A stretch of DNA of 64,000 nt, from assembly GCF_030929615.1 (NCBI RefSeq), contig NZ_JAVFVU010000018.1, forward strand, positions 41,458-105,457, given 5' to 3'. Source of the stretch: Dyadobacter sp. LHD-138 (GTDB lineage: Bacteria; Bacteroidota; Bacteroidia; Cytophagales; Spirosomataceae). Shown piece after piece: positions 1-7,883 of this stretch (within the stretch, counting starts at the first letter, position 1; every line of letters starts with the position of its first letter). The notes under the pieces are model-generated. The model made no database searches and was not told where the DNA came from. It saw only the letters and a list, made by a program, of their open reading frames with translations. Position numbers and translations under genes: made by a program.

Positions 1-42
1 TCTTCCGGCTTTTCATTCAATAAATGCATGATTTAATAGCTG

Positions 43-672
43 ATGGAATTTCATACCGAAGACCTTTACAAGCTGCTTTTTTCTTTTCTTCTCGGGGCCA
101 TTATTGGTGCCGAAAGAGAATATCGTAGCAAGTCTGCCGGGTTGAGGACGATGATTTTAATTGCAGTCGGTTCCACACTTTTCACGCTGGTATCCGTCAG
201 GATGAGTGGAGACGCCGGGCGTATTGCAGCCAATATTGTAACGGGGATAGGGTTCATTGGCGCAGGAATTATATTCCGTGAGAACAACCGGGTGGTAGGG
301 ATTACAACGGCTGCGATTGTCTGGGTAACGGCAGCGTTGGGCATGTCCATTGGCGCGGGATATTATTTGGTTGCACTGTACTCATTTTTAATAGCGGGAA
401 TGTCTCTTGTCGTATTGACACCCATTCAGCAGTGGATCCGCAACAAGAATCAGATCAAGAGCTACCGGTTGATGTGCATTTATCAGAAAAGAACATTAAA
501 AGATTATGAAGGACTTTTCAAGAGTTTTGGGCTGACCGTTTTAGGCGCAGAGCAGAATCGTTCCGGAAGTCATATTACGGGTAGTTGGTTGTTACAGGGA
601 TCTCAGGAAATGCACGGAAAATTAACCGAGTATCTTTTGGAGGATAAAGATATTGTAGAATTTGATTTTTAG
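43..672 (+). CDS. MgtC/SapB family inner-membrane protein
   Basis: The 209-residue protein has about five hydrophobic segments (roughly residues 8-25, 35-52, 62-80, 86-104 and 108-126) with the MgtC-type N-terminal signature GAIIGAEREY and the glycine-rich block GIGFIGAGIIF. A soluble C-terminal part (about 140-209) resembles the regulatory ACT-like tail of longer family members. MgtC proteins sit in the inner membrane and are linked to magnesium limitation and modulation of ATP synthase, but the role of environmental homologues is poorly defined. It is followed by a 195-bp gap before the ebo operon, so it is probably a separate unit. Start chosen at the ATG just before MEFHTED. Confidence 0.9.
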   Translation: MEFHTEDLYKLLFSFLLGAIIGAEREYRSKSAGLRTMILIAVGSTLFTLVSVRMSGDAGRIAANIVTGIGFIGAGIIFRENNRVVGITTAAIVWVTAALGMSIGAGYYLVALYSFLIAGMSLVVLTPIQQWIRNKNQIKSYRLMCIYQKRTLKDYEGLFKSFGLTVLGAEQNRSGSHITGSWLLQGSQEMHGKLTEYLLEDKDIVEFDF

Positions 673-867
673 TAACTATTGGTTGCTGAATTGAAGTGTA
701 TTTTTAATGCCCGTATATAAAGTGATATAAATCAGGAAATAAATAACGTTTTCGATAAACCAGTGTTCATAAATTAGTGTTTAAAAAATACAAAACCATA
801 AACCCAGTTTCCTAAAACAATTTAAGGCAAAAATTTGTGTTAAATTGAGTCCATTTTTTGAATCATT

Positions 868-1752
868 ATGTCCTACTTAATAAATACAACGCTCTGGGAG
901 GTTATCAGCCAGAATGTATCCGAAACAGAAGCAGATTGGCTGACGCAGAAAGGAAACGGTTCGCCCATTGCGTTAATGACGGCCTTTGTGGCTTCTCCCA
1001 GATTTTTACCAAAGAAAATTGTCAATATTGAACTGGCTCAGGAGCAATCACTGAGTGAAATCGTTCCTGGTTTTTCCGTGAATGGATGGAGTTTGGTGCG
1101 GGTAGCCCGGGTTTGGCTGCTCACAAAGATGAATGGTTCGGATCAGGCTATTTATGTCAAAAATATTGAAACGCTTTTTGATACGGCGGAGATGAACGAG
1201 CTGGTAGCACTTTATTCGGCGCTCCCTGTGCTGGATTTTCCGGAGCAGTGGCTGTTCAGGGCTACGGATGCCGTTCGTTCCAATATGGGTTTTGTATTTG
1301 ATGCGATTGCGCTGCACAACCCTTATCCTGCCAGGTATTTCAGCGAGCTGGCCTGGAACCAACTGGTGATGAAAACGATTTTCAATGATAAACCCGTCCA
1401 TTTTATTACAGGATTAGAAGAAAGGCAGAACGAAAAACTGGCACTTATTCTTTCTGATTTTGCACATGAACGCTGGGCTGCCGGTCGTTCGGTAGCGCCC
1501 AATGTATGGCGTTTGGTGAGTAAATATATGAACGACACGCTTTTAGCTGACGTGGCGCATTTGTTTCATACACCGCATCTTTACAATCACGAGGCTGCGG
1601 CTTTGGTGTGTTTTGATTCAGAATATGCGCCAGCAAAAACACTATTATCAGGTTATCCTGAATTTGAAAAATCGATTACAGAAGGGGCCCTGACCTGGTC
1701 CAATCTTGAATTTACTGACTTAAATACTTATGTGCCAACATTGCAAAGATAG
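868..1752 (+). CDS. eboA: EboA, first gene of the ebo operon
   Basis: This 294-residue soluble protein has no catalytic motif that I can recognise. It is identified as EboA mainly because it is the first gene directly before unmistakable eboB, eboC, eboD, eboE and eboF, plus size and general character (alpha-helical, with patches such as FPEQWLFRATDAVRSNMG). In cyanobacteria the ebo set is needed to move a scytonemin precursor across the inner membrane; the specific function of EboA is unknown. Its last 23 bases overlap the start of eboB, which suggests translational coupling. About 195 bp of AT-rich sequence upstream should contain the operon promoter, but I could not fix its boxes. Confidence 0.85.
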   Translation: MSYLINTTLWEVISQNVSETEADWLTQKGNGSPIALMTAFVASPRFLPKKIVNIELAQEQSLSEIVPGFSVNGWSLVRVARVWLLTKMNGSDQAIYVKNIETLFDTAEMNELVALYSALPVLDFPEQWLFRATDAVRSNMGFVFDAIALHNPYPARYFSELAWNQLVMKTIFNDKPVHFITGLEERQNEKLALILSDFAHERWAAGRSVAPNVWRLVSKYMNDTLLADVAHLFHTPHLYNHEAAALVCFDSEYAPAKTLLSGYPEFEKSITEGALTWSNLEFTDLNTYVPTLQR

Positions 1753-2761
1753 TAGCGCGCCCAATCCATCACATTTTGAAGGGGGCGACGGACTGGCAAA
1801 TTCTCCTGCTCATATTGACATGGCATGGAGTGAATACAATGAACTGATTAAGGGAATGCGTTTTTTTGACCCGCATATCCACATGGTTTCACGTACTACA
1901 GACGATTATCAGGCCATGCGTCAGGCGGGTATCGTTGCTTTGATCGAGCCTTCGTTCTGGGTTGGACAACCGCGTACCGGACTTTCAAGCTTTAAAGATT
2001 ATTACAGCAGCCTGGTAGGGTGGGAGCGTTTCCGTTCTTCTCAGTTTGGGATCAAACATTATTGCACCATGGGTTTAAATTCCCGTGAGGCCAATAACGA
2101 ACCGCTTGCGGAGCAGGTGATGGAAATTTTGCCATTATATATTTACAAGGAAGGTGTTGTTGGTATCGGTGAAATCGGTTTTGATGACCAGACACCAGCG
2201 GAGGAAAAGTATTATCGCCTGCAGTTGGAACTGGCCAAAGAAGCAAAACTTCCCGTACAGATTCATACCCCGCACCGGGATAAAAAACGTGGAACGGAAC
2301 GCAGCATGGCTATTGCCCTGGAGCATGGCCTGGATCCGTCCTGGGTTACTGTCGACCATAATAATGAAGAAACGGTTAAGAGCGTGCTGGATCAGGGCTT
2401 TTATGCGGCTTTTACCATTTATCCGTTTACAAAAATGGGTAATGAACGTATGGTAAAAGTGGTTGAACAATACGGACCGGAGCGTATTATGGTTAATTCG
2501 GCGGCTGACTGGGGGATTTCTGATCCGCTTGCACTTCCGAAAACCGCTGCGCTGATGAAAATGAGAGGTATTTCCGATGAAACGATTCGTATGGTAACGT
2601 ATCAGAATGCGATTGATGCATTTGGGAAAAGCGGACAAATTGATGTTTCCGATTTTGAAAGCGGACTCTCTGTTGAAAAAACAGAAAAATTTCATGGTAA
2701 TTCAATCTTACGCGGAGGACAGCAACCTGACGTTGCCAAAGATTCCCTGGTAATCCAATAG
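1730..2761 (+). CDS. eboB: EboB, TatD-like metal-dependent hydrolase
   Basis: A 343-residue TIM-barrel amidohydrolase of the TatD type. Metal ligands expected for the family are visible: HxH in DPHIHM (about residue 49), Glu in GIGEIGFDD, His in QIHTPHRDKK, His in VDHNNEE, and Asp in NSAADWGISD. The substrate of EboB is unknown. The chosen ATG overlaps eboA by 23 bp and gives an N-terminal extension starting MCQHCKD, a CxxC pair; an internal Met at 1820 (MAWSEYNE) would give a more typical N-terminus. The GTG of eboC follows after 2 bp, so eboB and eboC are almost certainly co-translated. Confidence 0.9.
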   Translation: MCQHCKDSSAPNPSHFEGGDGLANSPAHIDMAWSEYNELIKGMRFFDPHIHMVSRTTDDYQAMRQAGIVALIEPSFWVGQPRTGLSSFKDYYSSLVGWERFRSSQFGIKHYCTMGLNSREANNEPLAEQVMEILPLYIYKEGVVGIGEIGFDDQTPAEEKYYRLQLELAKEAKLPVQIHTPHRDKKRGTERSMAIALEHGLDPSWVTVDHNNEETVKSVLDQGFYAAFTIYPFTKMGNERMVKVVEQYGPERIMVNSAADWGISDPLALPKTAALMKMRGISDETIRMVTYQNAIDAFGKSGQIDVSDFESGLSVEKTEKFHGNSILRGGQQPDVAKDSLVIQ

Positions 2762-2763
2762 CA

Positions 2764-3633
2764 GTGAGTACATTAAAACCCTATTTACAATTAACACGGC
2801 CAGCCAATCTGGTGACGGCCATTGCCGATATTTTAGCCGGTATGGCCATCGCACAGTTTACCTTTTCAGACTTTAATCCGGCATTGCTCGTCATTTCTAC
2901 GTTGGGGTTATACGGAGGCGGTGTTGTGATGAATGACGTTTTCGATGCCAAACTGGATGCCGTGGAGAGACCCGAGCGTCCGATCCCGAGTGGAAAAGTA
3001 TCGTTGCAATCGGCCACGATGCTGGGTATGACGCTGTTGTTTGCCGGTGTTTTGGCCGCTGCACTTTTCAGTTTCCAAAGCGGGATGATCGCGGTTGTGG
3101 TTGCGGCTTTGACGGTGCTTTACAACCGGTTTGCAAAACATCATGTCTTTTTCGGACCCTTAACAATGGGGATGTGCCGGGGCGGTAATTTACTGCTGGG
3201 TATGAGTGTTTTGCCCGAGTCGTTTCAGCAATGGAGTTTTGTGGCACTTTTACCGATTGCCTACATCGCGGCGATCACGCTGATCAGTCAGGATGAGGTG
3301 CATGGGGGGAAAAGACGCACTTTGTATATCGCCGTTTTTTTATATCTGGTGGTTTTAGCCGCACAGCTTGCCATTGCGCAGTCGCAGGGAAATATTCTTT
3401 TTGCACTTCCTTTCGTTCTTTTACATGCCTGGCTTATCGGCCGGCCTTTGTATAATGCCATTCAAAATCCAATCGGACCGTTGATTGGTAAGGCAGTAAA
3501 GGCTGGCGTTTTGTCATTAATTGTAATGAATGCTTCCTGGTGTGTAGCTTTTGGTTTTTGGCCGATTGCACTGGCAGTGTTGGCTTTATTGCCATTATCA
3601 ATACTTTTAGCACGCGTTTTCGCGGTAACATAA
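2764..3633 (+). CDS. eboC: EboC, UbiA-like prenyltransferase
   Basis: A 289-residue integral membrane protein of the UbiA superfamily with about eight or nine hydrophobic helices. The first aspartate-rich motif is clear (NDVFDAKLDAVERPERPIPSG, residues about 58-78, read here as NDxxDxxxD followed by RPERPIPSG). The second expected motif is weaker (DEVHGGKRR), as is common in diverged members. UbiA enzymes move a prenyl chain onto an acceptor within the membrane. In ebo clusters this suggests that the cargo, or a carrier, is lipid linked, but this has not been shown. The start is a GTG, two bases after the eboB stop. Confidence 0.9.
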   Translation: MSTLKPYLQLTRPANLVTAIADILAGMAIAQFTFSDFNPALLVISTLGLYGGGVVMNDVFDAKLDAVERPERPIPSGKVSLQSATMLGMTLLFAGVLAAALFSFQSGMIAVVVAALTVLYNRFAKHHVFFGPLTMGMCRGGNLLLGMSVLPESFQQWSFVALLPIAYIAAITLISQDEVHGGKRRTLYIAVFLYLVVLAAQLAIAQSQGNILFALPFVLLHAWLIGRPLYNAIQNPIGPLIGKAVKAGVLSLIVMNASWCVAFGFWPIALAVLALLPLSILLARVFAVT

Positions 3634-3660
3634 AATATAAAGATATTATTGTTTTTTAAG

Positions 3661-4836
3661 ATGCAAACGATACAACAACGCTTTCAGGTAGAATACAATT
3701 ATTCTATTTTTTTTACCAATAATCTTTTTGACACAACCAATACCCAGCTGAGTGATTTTTTCAGTACTTATGCGGAACAGGGTTTTCAGCGGAAAGTATT
3801 GATTGTGGTGGATGGAGGGTTTCTTTCGTATCATCCGGACCTGGCAGATACGATTAAAAGTTACTTTGTTTCGCAGGTAAAACATATTCAGCTTGCGCAG
3901 GATATTATTGTTGTTCCCGGTGGTGAAGCTTCAAAAAATGATCCGGCCTTGTTCGAAAAACTGGCTCAGGCCGTGGATACTTATGGTATCGACCGTCATT
4001 CTTTTGTCATTGGTATCGGGGGCGGAGCGGTTCTGGATTTGGTTGGTTATGCCGCCGCGGTTTCGCACAGAGGTATTAAACTGATCCGTATCCCAACGAC
4101 AGTTTTGTCTCAGAACGATTCGGGTGTCGGGGTTAAAAATGGTATCAATTTCCATGGCAAGAAAAACTTCCTGGGCACATTTGCACCACCTGTGGCCGTA
4201 TTTAATGATCTGACTTATCTGAAAACACTGGACGACCGTGACTGGCGCGCCGGAATTTCAGAAGCCATAAAGGTGGCTTTAATTAAGGATAAAACATTTT
4301 TCGAGTGGATCGAAGAAAACGCTCTGGCGCTGGCACAACGGGATGAAGTCACGATGTCATACCTGATTCACCGTTGTGCAGAAATGCATACCGAGCATAT
4401 CGGAAGTGGTGATCCTTTTGAGTTTGGCTCTTCCCGTCCGTTGGATTTTGGCCACTGGGCAGCACATAAACTGGAATATCTGACTGATTTTGAAGTGCGC
4501 CACGGAGAAGCCGTTGCGATCGGTATTGCACTCGACTGCGTTTATGCAAACAAAATCGGGATGCTTTCGGATGCGGATCTGGAAAGAATTTATAACATAC
4601 TGGTTAAGCTGGGTTTTGAATTATATCATGCCAAACTGGCTGAAAACGATAAAATTAATCTGCGCAATGGTTTACAGGAATTCCGTGAACATTTGGGCGG
4701 TCGTCTGACCATTATGCTTTTGGAAAAAATAGGAAAAGGAGTGGAAGTGCATGAAATGGATGCCGATATCATCGCTGAATCGGTGGACATTCTTGAAAGA
4801 TATATTTCAGAAAGAAAGGTTTTGACCGAAGGTTAA
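3661..4836 (+). CDS. eboD: EboD, 3-dehydroquinate synthase-like sugar-phosphate cyclase
   Basis: About 391 residues, homologous to dehydroquinate synthase. The NAD-binding loop GIGGGAVLDLVGYAA is present, and so are the three likely zinc ligands: Glu in SEAIK, His in DFGHWAAHK and His in RHGEAVAIG. Its occurrence inside ebo, together with a divergent C-terminal half, argues against a housekeeping AroB role; other members of this fold cyclise sedoheptulose phosphates. Product unknown. The reading frame can be extended to a TTG at 3649, but the ATG at 3661 (MQTIQQRF) is the more natural start, 27 bp after the eboC stop. Confidence 0.88.
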   Translation: MQTIQQRFQVEYNYSIFFTNNLFDTTNTQLSDFFSTYAEQGFQRKVLIVVDGGFLSYHPDLADTIKSYFVSQVKHIQLAQDIIVVPGGEASKNDPALFEKLAQAVDTYGIDRHSFVIGIGGGAVLDLVGYAAAVSHRGIKLIRIPTTVLSQNDSGVGVKNGINFHGKKNFLGTFAPPVAVFNDLTYLKTLDDRDWRAGISEAIKVALIKDKTFFEWIEENALALAQRDEVTMSYLIHRCAEMHTEHIGSGDPFEFGSSRPLDFGHWAAHKLEYLTDFEVRHGEAVAIGIALDCVYANKIGMLSDADLERIYNILVKLGFELYHAKLAENDKINLRNGLQEFREHLGGRLTIMLLEKIGKGVEVHEMDADIIAESVDILERYISERKVLTEG

Positions 4837-4892
4837 GATGTTTTGAATGAAGTATCGTTTAATAAATTCCTAAACCAGATTTTCCGCGCATC

Positions 4893-6095
4893 ATGATCAC
4901 CCCTTACGGTCACTTAACCTATTGCAGCAATATCCATCCCGGCGAAAAATGGGATGATCATTTTAAAGCTTTACAGGAAAATATTCCCTACATACGGCAG
5001 CAACTCGCACCGGGGCAACCGTTTGCGCTGGGGCTCCGGATTGCCAATGAGGCATCCATTGAGCTAAGTAAACCCGAACGCCTTGCCGAATTTAAAAACT
5101 GGCTTGCCGAACAGAATGTTTACGTGACCGTGATCAACGGTTTTCCTTACGGCGGTTTTCATGCCACACGTGTGAAGGACGATGTGCACACACCCGACTG
5201 GACAACCGCGGATCGTGTGGAATATACCAAACGTCTTTTTACAATTTTATCCCAAATTCTGCCGGTAGATACCGAAGGCGGTGTTTCAACGCCACCTTTG
5301 TCGTACCGGCTTTGGTGGAAAACCGAGGAAGCAAAGCGAAATACGATTGATATTGCAACGAAACATATTCTTGCGATTATCGACCACCTGATCACCATCG
5401 AAAAGGAGTCGGGTAAAGTGATGCATCTGCACATCGAGCCGGAACCGGATGGGATTTTGGACAACACCGTGGATTTTGTAAACTGGTACCGGGATGATCT
5501 TCTGCCGGCAGGTATTGCCTATTTGAAAGAAAAATACGGTTATTCTGCTGAACAGGGTAAGGAAACGGTTTTACATTACATCCGTCTTTGCTATGATATT
5601 TGTCACGCCGCTGTTGCCTTCGAAGAGCCGGGAGATATCCTGAAACGAATCAATGAGGTTGGGATCAAGGTAGGTCGTATCCAGGTAAGCTCGGCATTAA
5701 AGGTAGATTTTTCAAAAGATCCTCAGGTAAAATACGAAGCGATTAAAGCGTTTGATGAGCCGGTTTATTTACACCAGGTTGTAGCCCAAACGGCTGACGG
5801 CGGTAAAAAATACTATCCTGATATTCCGGAGGCATTGGCAGATTATCAGGAAGGCGAACAAAAGGAATGGCGCGTCCACTTTCACGTGCCGCTTTTTATT
5901 GCGTCATACGGCGCGCTGGATTCTACCCGGGATGCAATCGTGAAAACACTGGCAATCCACAAAGAAAAACCTTTTGCTCCTTGTCTGGAAGTGGAGACTT
6001 ATACCTGGGGTGTTTTGCCCGAGGATATGCAAAAACCAATCGGTGAATCCATTGTACGTGAAATGGAGTGGGTGAAGGGAATTATTAATGGTTAA
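4893..6095 (+). CDS. eboE: EboE, metabolite-traffic protein with TIM-barrel fold
   Basis: A 400-residue soluble protein that begins MITPYGHLTYCSNIHPGE, the typical EboE start, and continues with xylose-isomerase/endonuclease-IV-like TIM barrel blocks (LHIEPEPDG, CYDICHAAVAFEEPG, EVETYTWGVLP). Acidic and histidine residues in these blocks could bind a metal. No signal peptide is visible, so it acts in the cytoplasm if the start is right. It follows eboD after 56 bp and precedes eboF by 229 bp; that longer gap contains three REP-like hairpins. The biochemical role of EboE is not known, although it is a strongly conserved member of the cluster. Confidence 0.9.
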   Translation: MITPYGHLTYCSNIHPGEKWDDHFKALQENIPYIRQQLAPGQPFALGLRIANEASIELSKPERLAEFKNWLAEQNVYVTVINGFPYGGFHATRVKDDVHTPDWTTADRVEYTKRLFTILSQILPVDTEGGVSTPPLSYRLWWKTEEAKRNTIDIATKHILAIIDHLITIEKESGKVMHLHIEPEPDGILDNTVDFVNWYRDDLLPAGIAYLKEKYGYSAEQGKETVLHYIRLCYDICHAAVAFEEPGDILKRINEVGIKVGRIQVSSALKVDFSKDPQVKYEAIKAFDEPVYLHQVVAQTADGGKKYYPDIPEALADYQEGEQKEWRVHFHVPLFIASYGALDSTRDAIVKTLAIHKEKPFAPCLEVETYTWGVLPEDMQKPIGESIVREMEWVKGIING

Positions 6096-6130
6096 TGTTG
6101 GGAATTGAGGATTGAGGATTTTTGGCTTTT

Positions 6131-6265
6131 AGCTCCTTGAATAGCTTCCTGTTTATAGTGATAATGGAGAGTTTAATTTTCATCTTCTAGCTCCTTGAGG
6201 AGCTCCCTGTTTATAGAAAATAATTGAGACTCATATAATTACCGGCTCCTTTAGGAGCCTCCTGT
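6131..6265. repeat. three REP-like hairpins between eboE and eboF
   Basis: Three copies of a short imperfect palindrome with a conserved tail lie at 6131-6158, 6189-6216 and 6244-6265. Stems are AGCTCC..GGAGCT or GGCTCC..GGAGCC with a 4-base loop. Tails read CCTGTTTATAG in the first two and CCTGTGAC in the third. Start-to-start spacing is 58 and 55 bp. The same family occurs at 26203-26359. The copies sit inside the ebo operon, so in RNA they could form hairpins between eboE and eboF and change the relative level of eboF. Confidence 0.75.
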
Positions 6266-6324
6266 GACTGGGTGAAAATTTATCTATTCATCACTTCCGG
6301 GAATAATTTTTAAGGTAAAATGAA

Positions 6325-7686
6325 ATGAAGAAAACCGTTGTCATAGATATCGTTGCGCTTAGTGCTAATTTGATCGGAGCGCATACGCCTTTTTTGAAAA
6401 AATATATTGAAAAACGTCATCTTACCACTATAAAACCGGTTCTCCCTGCCGTAACGACTACTTCACAAAGTACGTATGTTACGGGAAAATGGCCGGTTGA
6501 CCATGGCATTGTCGGCAATGGATGGTATGATAAAGACGATTCCGAGATCAAATTCTGGAAGCAATCAAATAAACTGGTTCAGGCCGATAAAATCTGGGAT
6601 GCGGCAAAGAAAGCAGATCCTACATTCACGTGCTCCAAAATGTTCTGGTGGTATAACATGTATGCTACCGCTGATTTTTCCGTAACACCAAGACCGCAAT
6701 ATCACGCGGATGGCGTGAAAGCACCGGACTGTTACGCTTATCCCCCCGATTTGCGGGATGAGCTTCAGGAAAAGCTGGGTCAGTTTCCGCTGTTCAGTTT
6801 TTGGGGGCCTAATGCCAATATTAAATCCACACGATGGATTGCCGACGCTTCCATGTATGTGGAAGAAAAACATAATCCTACATTAACGCTTATCTACCTG
6901 CCGCACCTGGATTATTGTCTGCAAAAATTCGGTCCCGACTTTTCTAAAATCAGCAAGGAATTAGGAGAAATTGATAAAGTCGTGGAGGACCTGGTTACTT
7001 TTTACGAAGCGAAAAATGCCAAAATCATATTGTTGTCCGAATACGGAATTAATCCGGTCAGCAACCCGATTGATATTAACAGGATCCTGCGGAACGAAGG
7101 GTTGATTTCCGTGCGGACCGAGCGTTGGTATGAGCTGCTGGATGCAGGGGCTTCCAAAGCTTTTGCCGCCTCTGATCATCAGATCGCGCATGTTTATCTG
7201 AATGATCCGACGGTGAAAGAGCAGGTTGTGAAGATTCTGAAGGCGACGCCGGGTATTGATCTTGTGCTTGATAAGGAACAGCAAAAAGCCTATCACCTGG
7301 ATCACGATCGTTCCGGAGATATCGTTGTCGTTGCCAAACCGGATAGCTGGTTTACCTACTATTACTGGCTTGACGATGCCAAGGCACCAGATTTCGCTCA
7401 TCTGGTAGAGATTTTCAAGAAGCCAGGTTATGATCCGGTTGAAATGTTCATGGATCCGAAAAATCCATTTATTAAGCTGCGTGCTGGTTATAAACTGGGA
7501 CGTAAATTATTGGGCTTCCGGTATCTGATGGATGTTATTCCACTGGATGCAACGCTGGTAAAAGGGTCACATGGCAGTGTGAATGTACCACACGAATATT
7601 TCCCGATTCTTGTGACGGACGAAGCTGTGACCAAGGAAATTGAAGCAGTGGATGTTTATGATGTGATCTGGAACCATTTGAATTAA
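6325..7686 (+). CDS. eboF: EboF, nucleotide pyrophosphatase/phosphodiesterase-like protein
   Basis: A 453-residue protein of the alkaline phosphatase superfamily, NPP branch. The nucleophile region PAVTTTSQSTYVTGKWP and the metal-binding blocks YLPHLDYCLQKFGP, DHQIAHVYL and KGSHGSVN are visible; the threonines around residue 43 include the expected nucleophile. No N-terminal signal peptide is seen. It is last in the ebo operon. NPP enzymes cut phosphodiester or pyrophosphate bonds, which would fit removal of a nucleotide or sugar-phosphate carrier from the transported compound, but that is inference. Downstream is a long inverted repeat at 7705-7802. Confidence 0.87.
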   Translation: MKKTVVIDIVALSANLIGAHTPFLKKYIEKRHLTTIKPVLPAVTTTSQSTYVTGKWPVDHGIVGNGWYDKDDSEIKFWKQSNKLVQADKIWDAAKKADPTFTCSKMFWWYNMYATADFSVTPRPQYHADGVKAPDCYAYPPDLRDELQEKLGQFPLFSFWGPNANIKSTRWIADASMYVEEKHNPTLTLIYLPHLDYCLQKFGPDFSKISKELGEIDKVVEDLVTFYEAKNAKIILLSEYGINPVSNPIDINRILRNEGLISVRTERWYELLDAGASKAFAASDHQIAHVYLNDPTVKEQVVKILKATPGIDLVLDKEQQKAYHLDHDRSGDIVVVAKPDSWFTYYYWLDDAKAPDFAHLVEIFKKPGYDPVEMFMDPKNPFIKLRAGYKLGRKLLGFRYLMDVIPLDATLVKGSHGSVNVPHEYFPILVTDEAVTKEIEAVDVYDVIWNHLN

Positions 7687-7704
7687 CGTTTTAAGACTCG
7701 CCCA

Positions 7705-7802
7705 GATTTGCAATCGGGGTGCATATGGTTTAGCGGTTGTAACGTGTGTGAAGATAAAATCGCGTTACAAACGCTAAACCAAGAAACACGGATTGTAAAT
7801 CG
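7705..7802. repeat. 98-bp nested inverted repeat after the ebo operon
   Basis: The inner arms are 18 bp (7727-7744 and 7763-7780) with one mismatch, around the sequence GGTTTAGCG..CGCTAAACC. The outer arms (about 7705-7717 and 7789-7801, GATTTGCAATC type) match at 11 of 13 positions. Together they can fold into one long hairpin. It has no encoded protein and no clear T-run, so it may be a small MITE/REP-type element that also ends ebo transcription. Confidence 0.7.
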
Positions 7803-7883
7803 GTGTTAACGGCTTCTCTGGCTTCCTGCAACAATAGAAAAACAAATTGACTCTCATGTCGTTAGATAATAAAAAGCAACTAT

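Noticed and set aside
6131..6265. CRISPR-like array of three evenly spaced repeats
   Set aside because: Only three copies, differing in sequence, palindromic and with a conserved tail; spacers are not uniform and no cas genes are present. It fits REP-like hairpins better.
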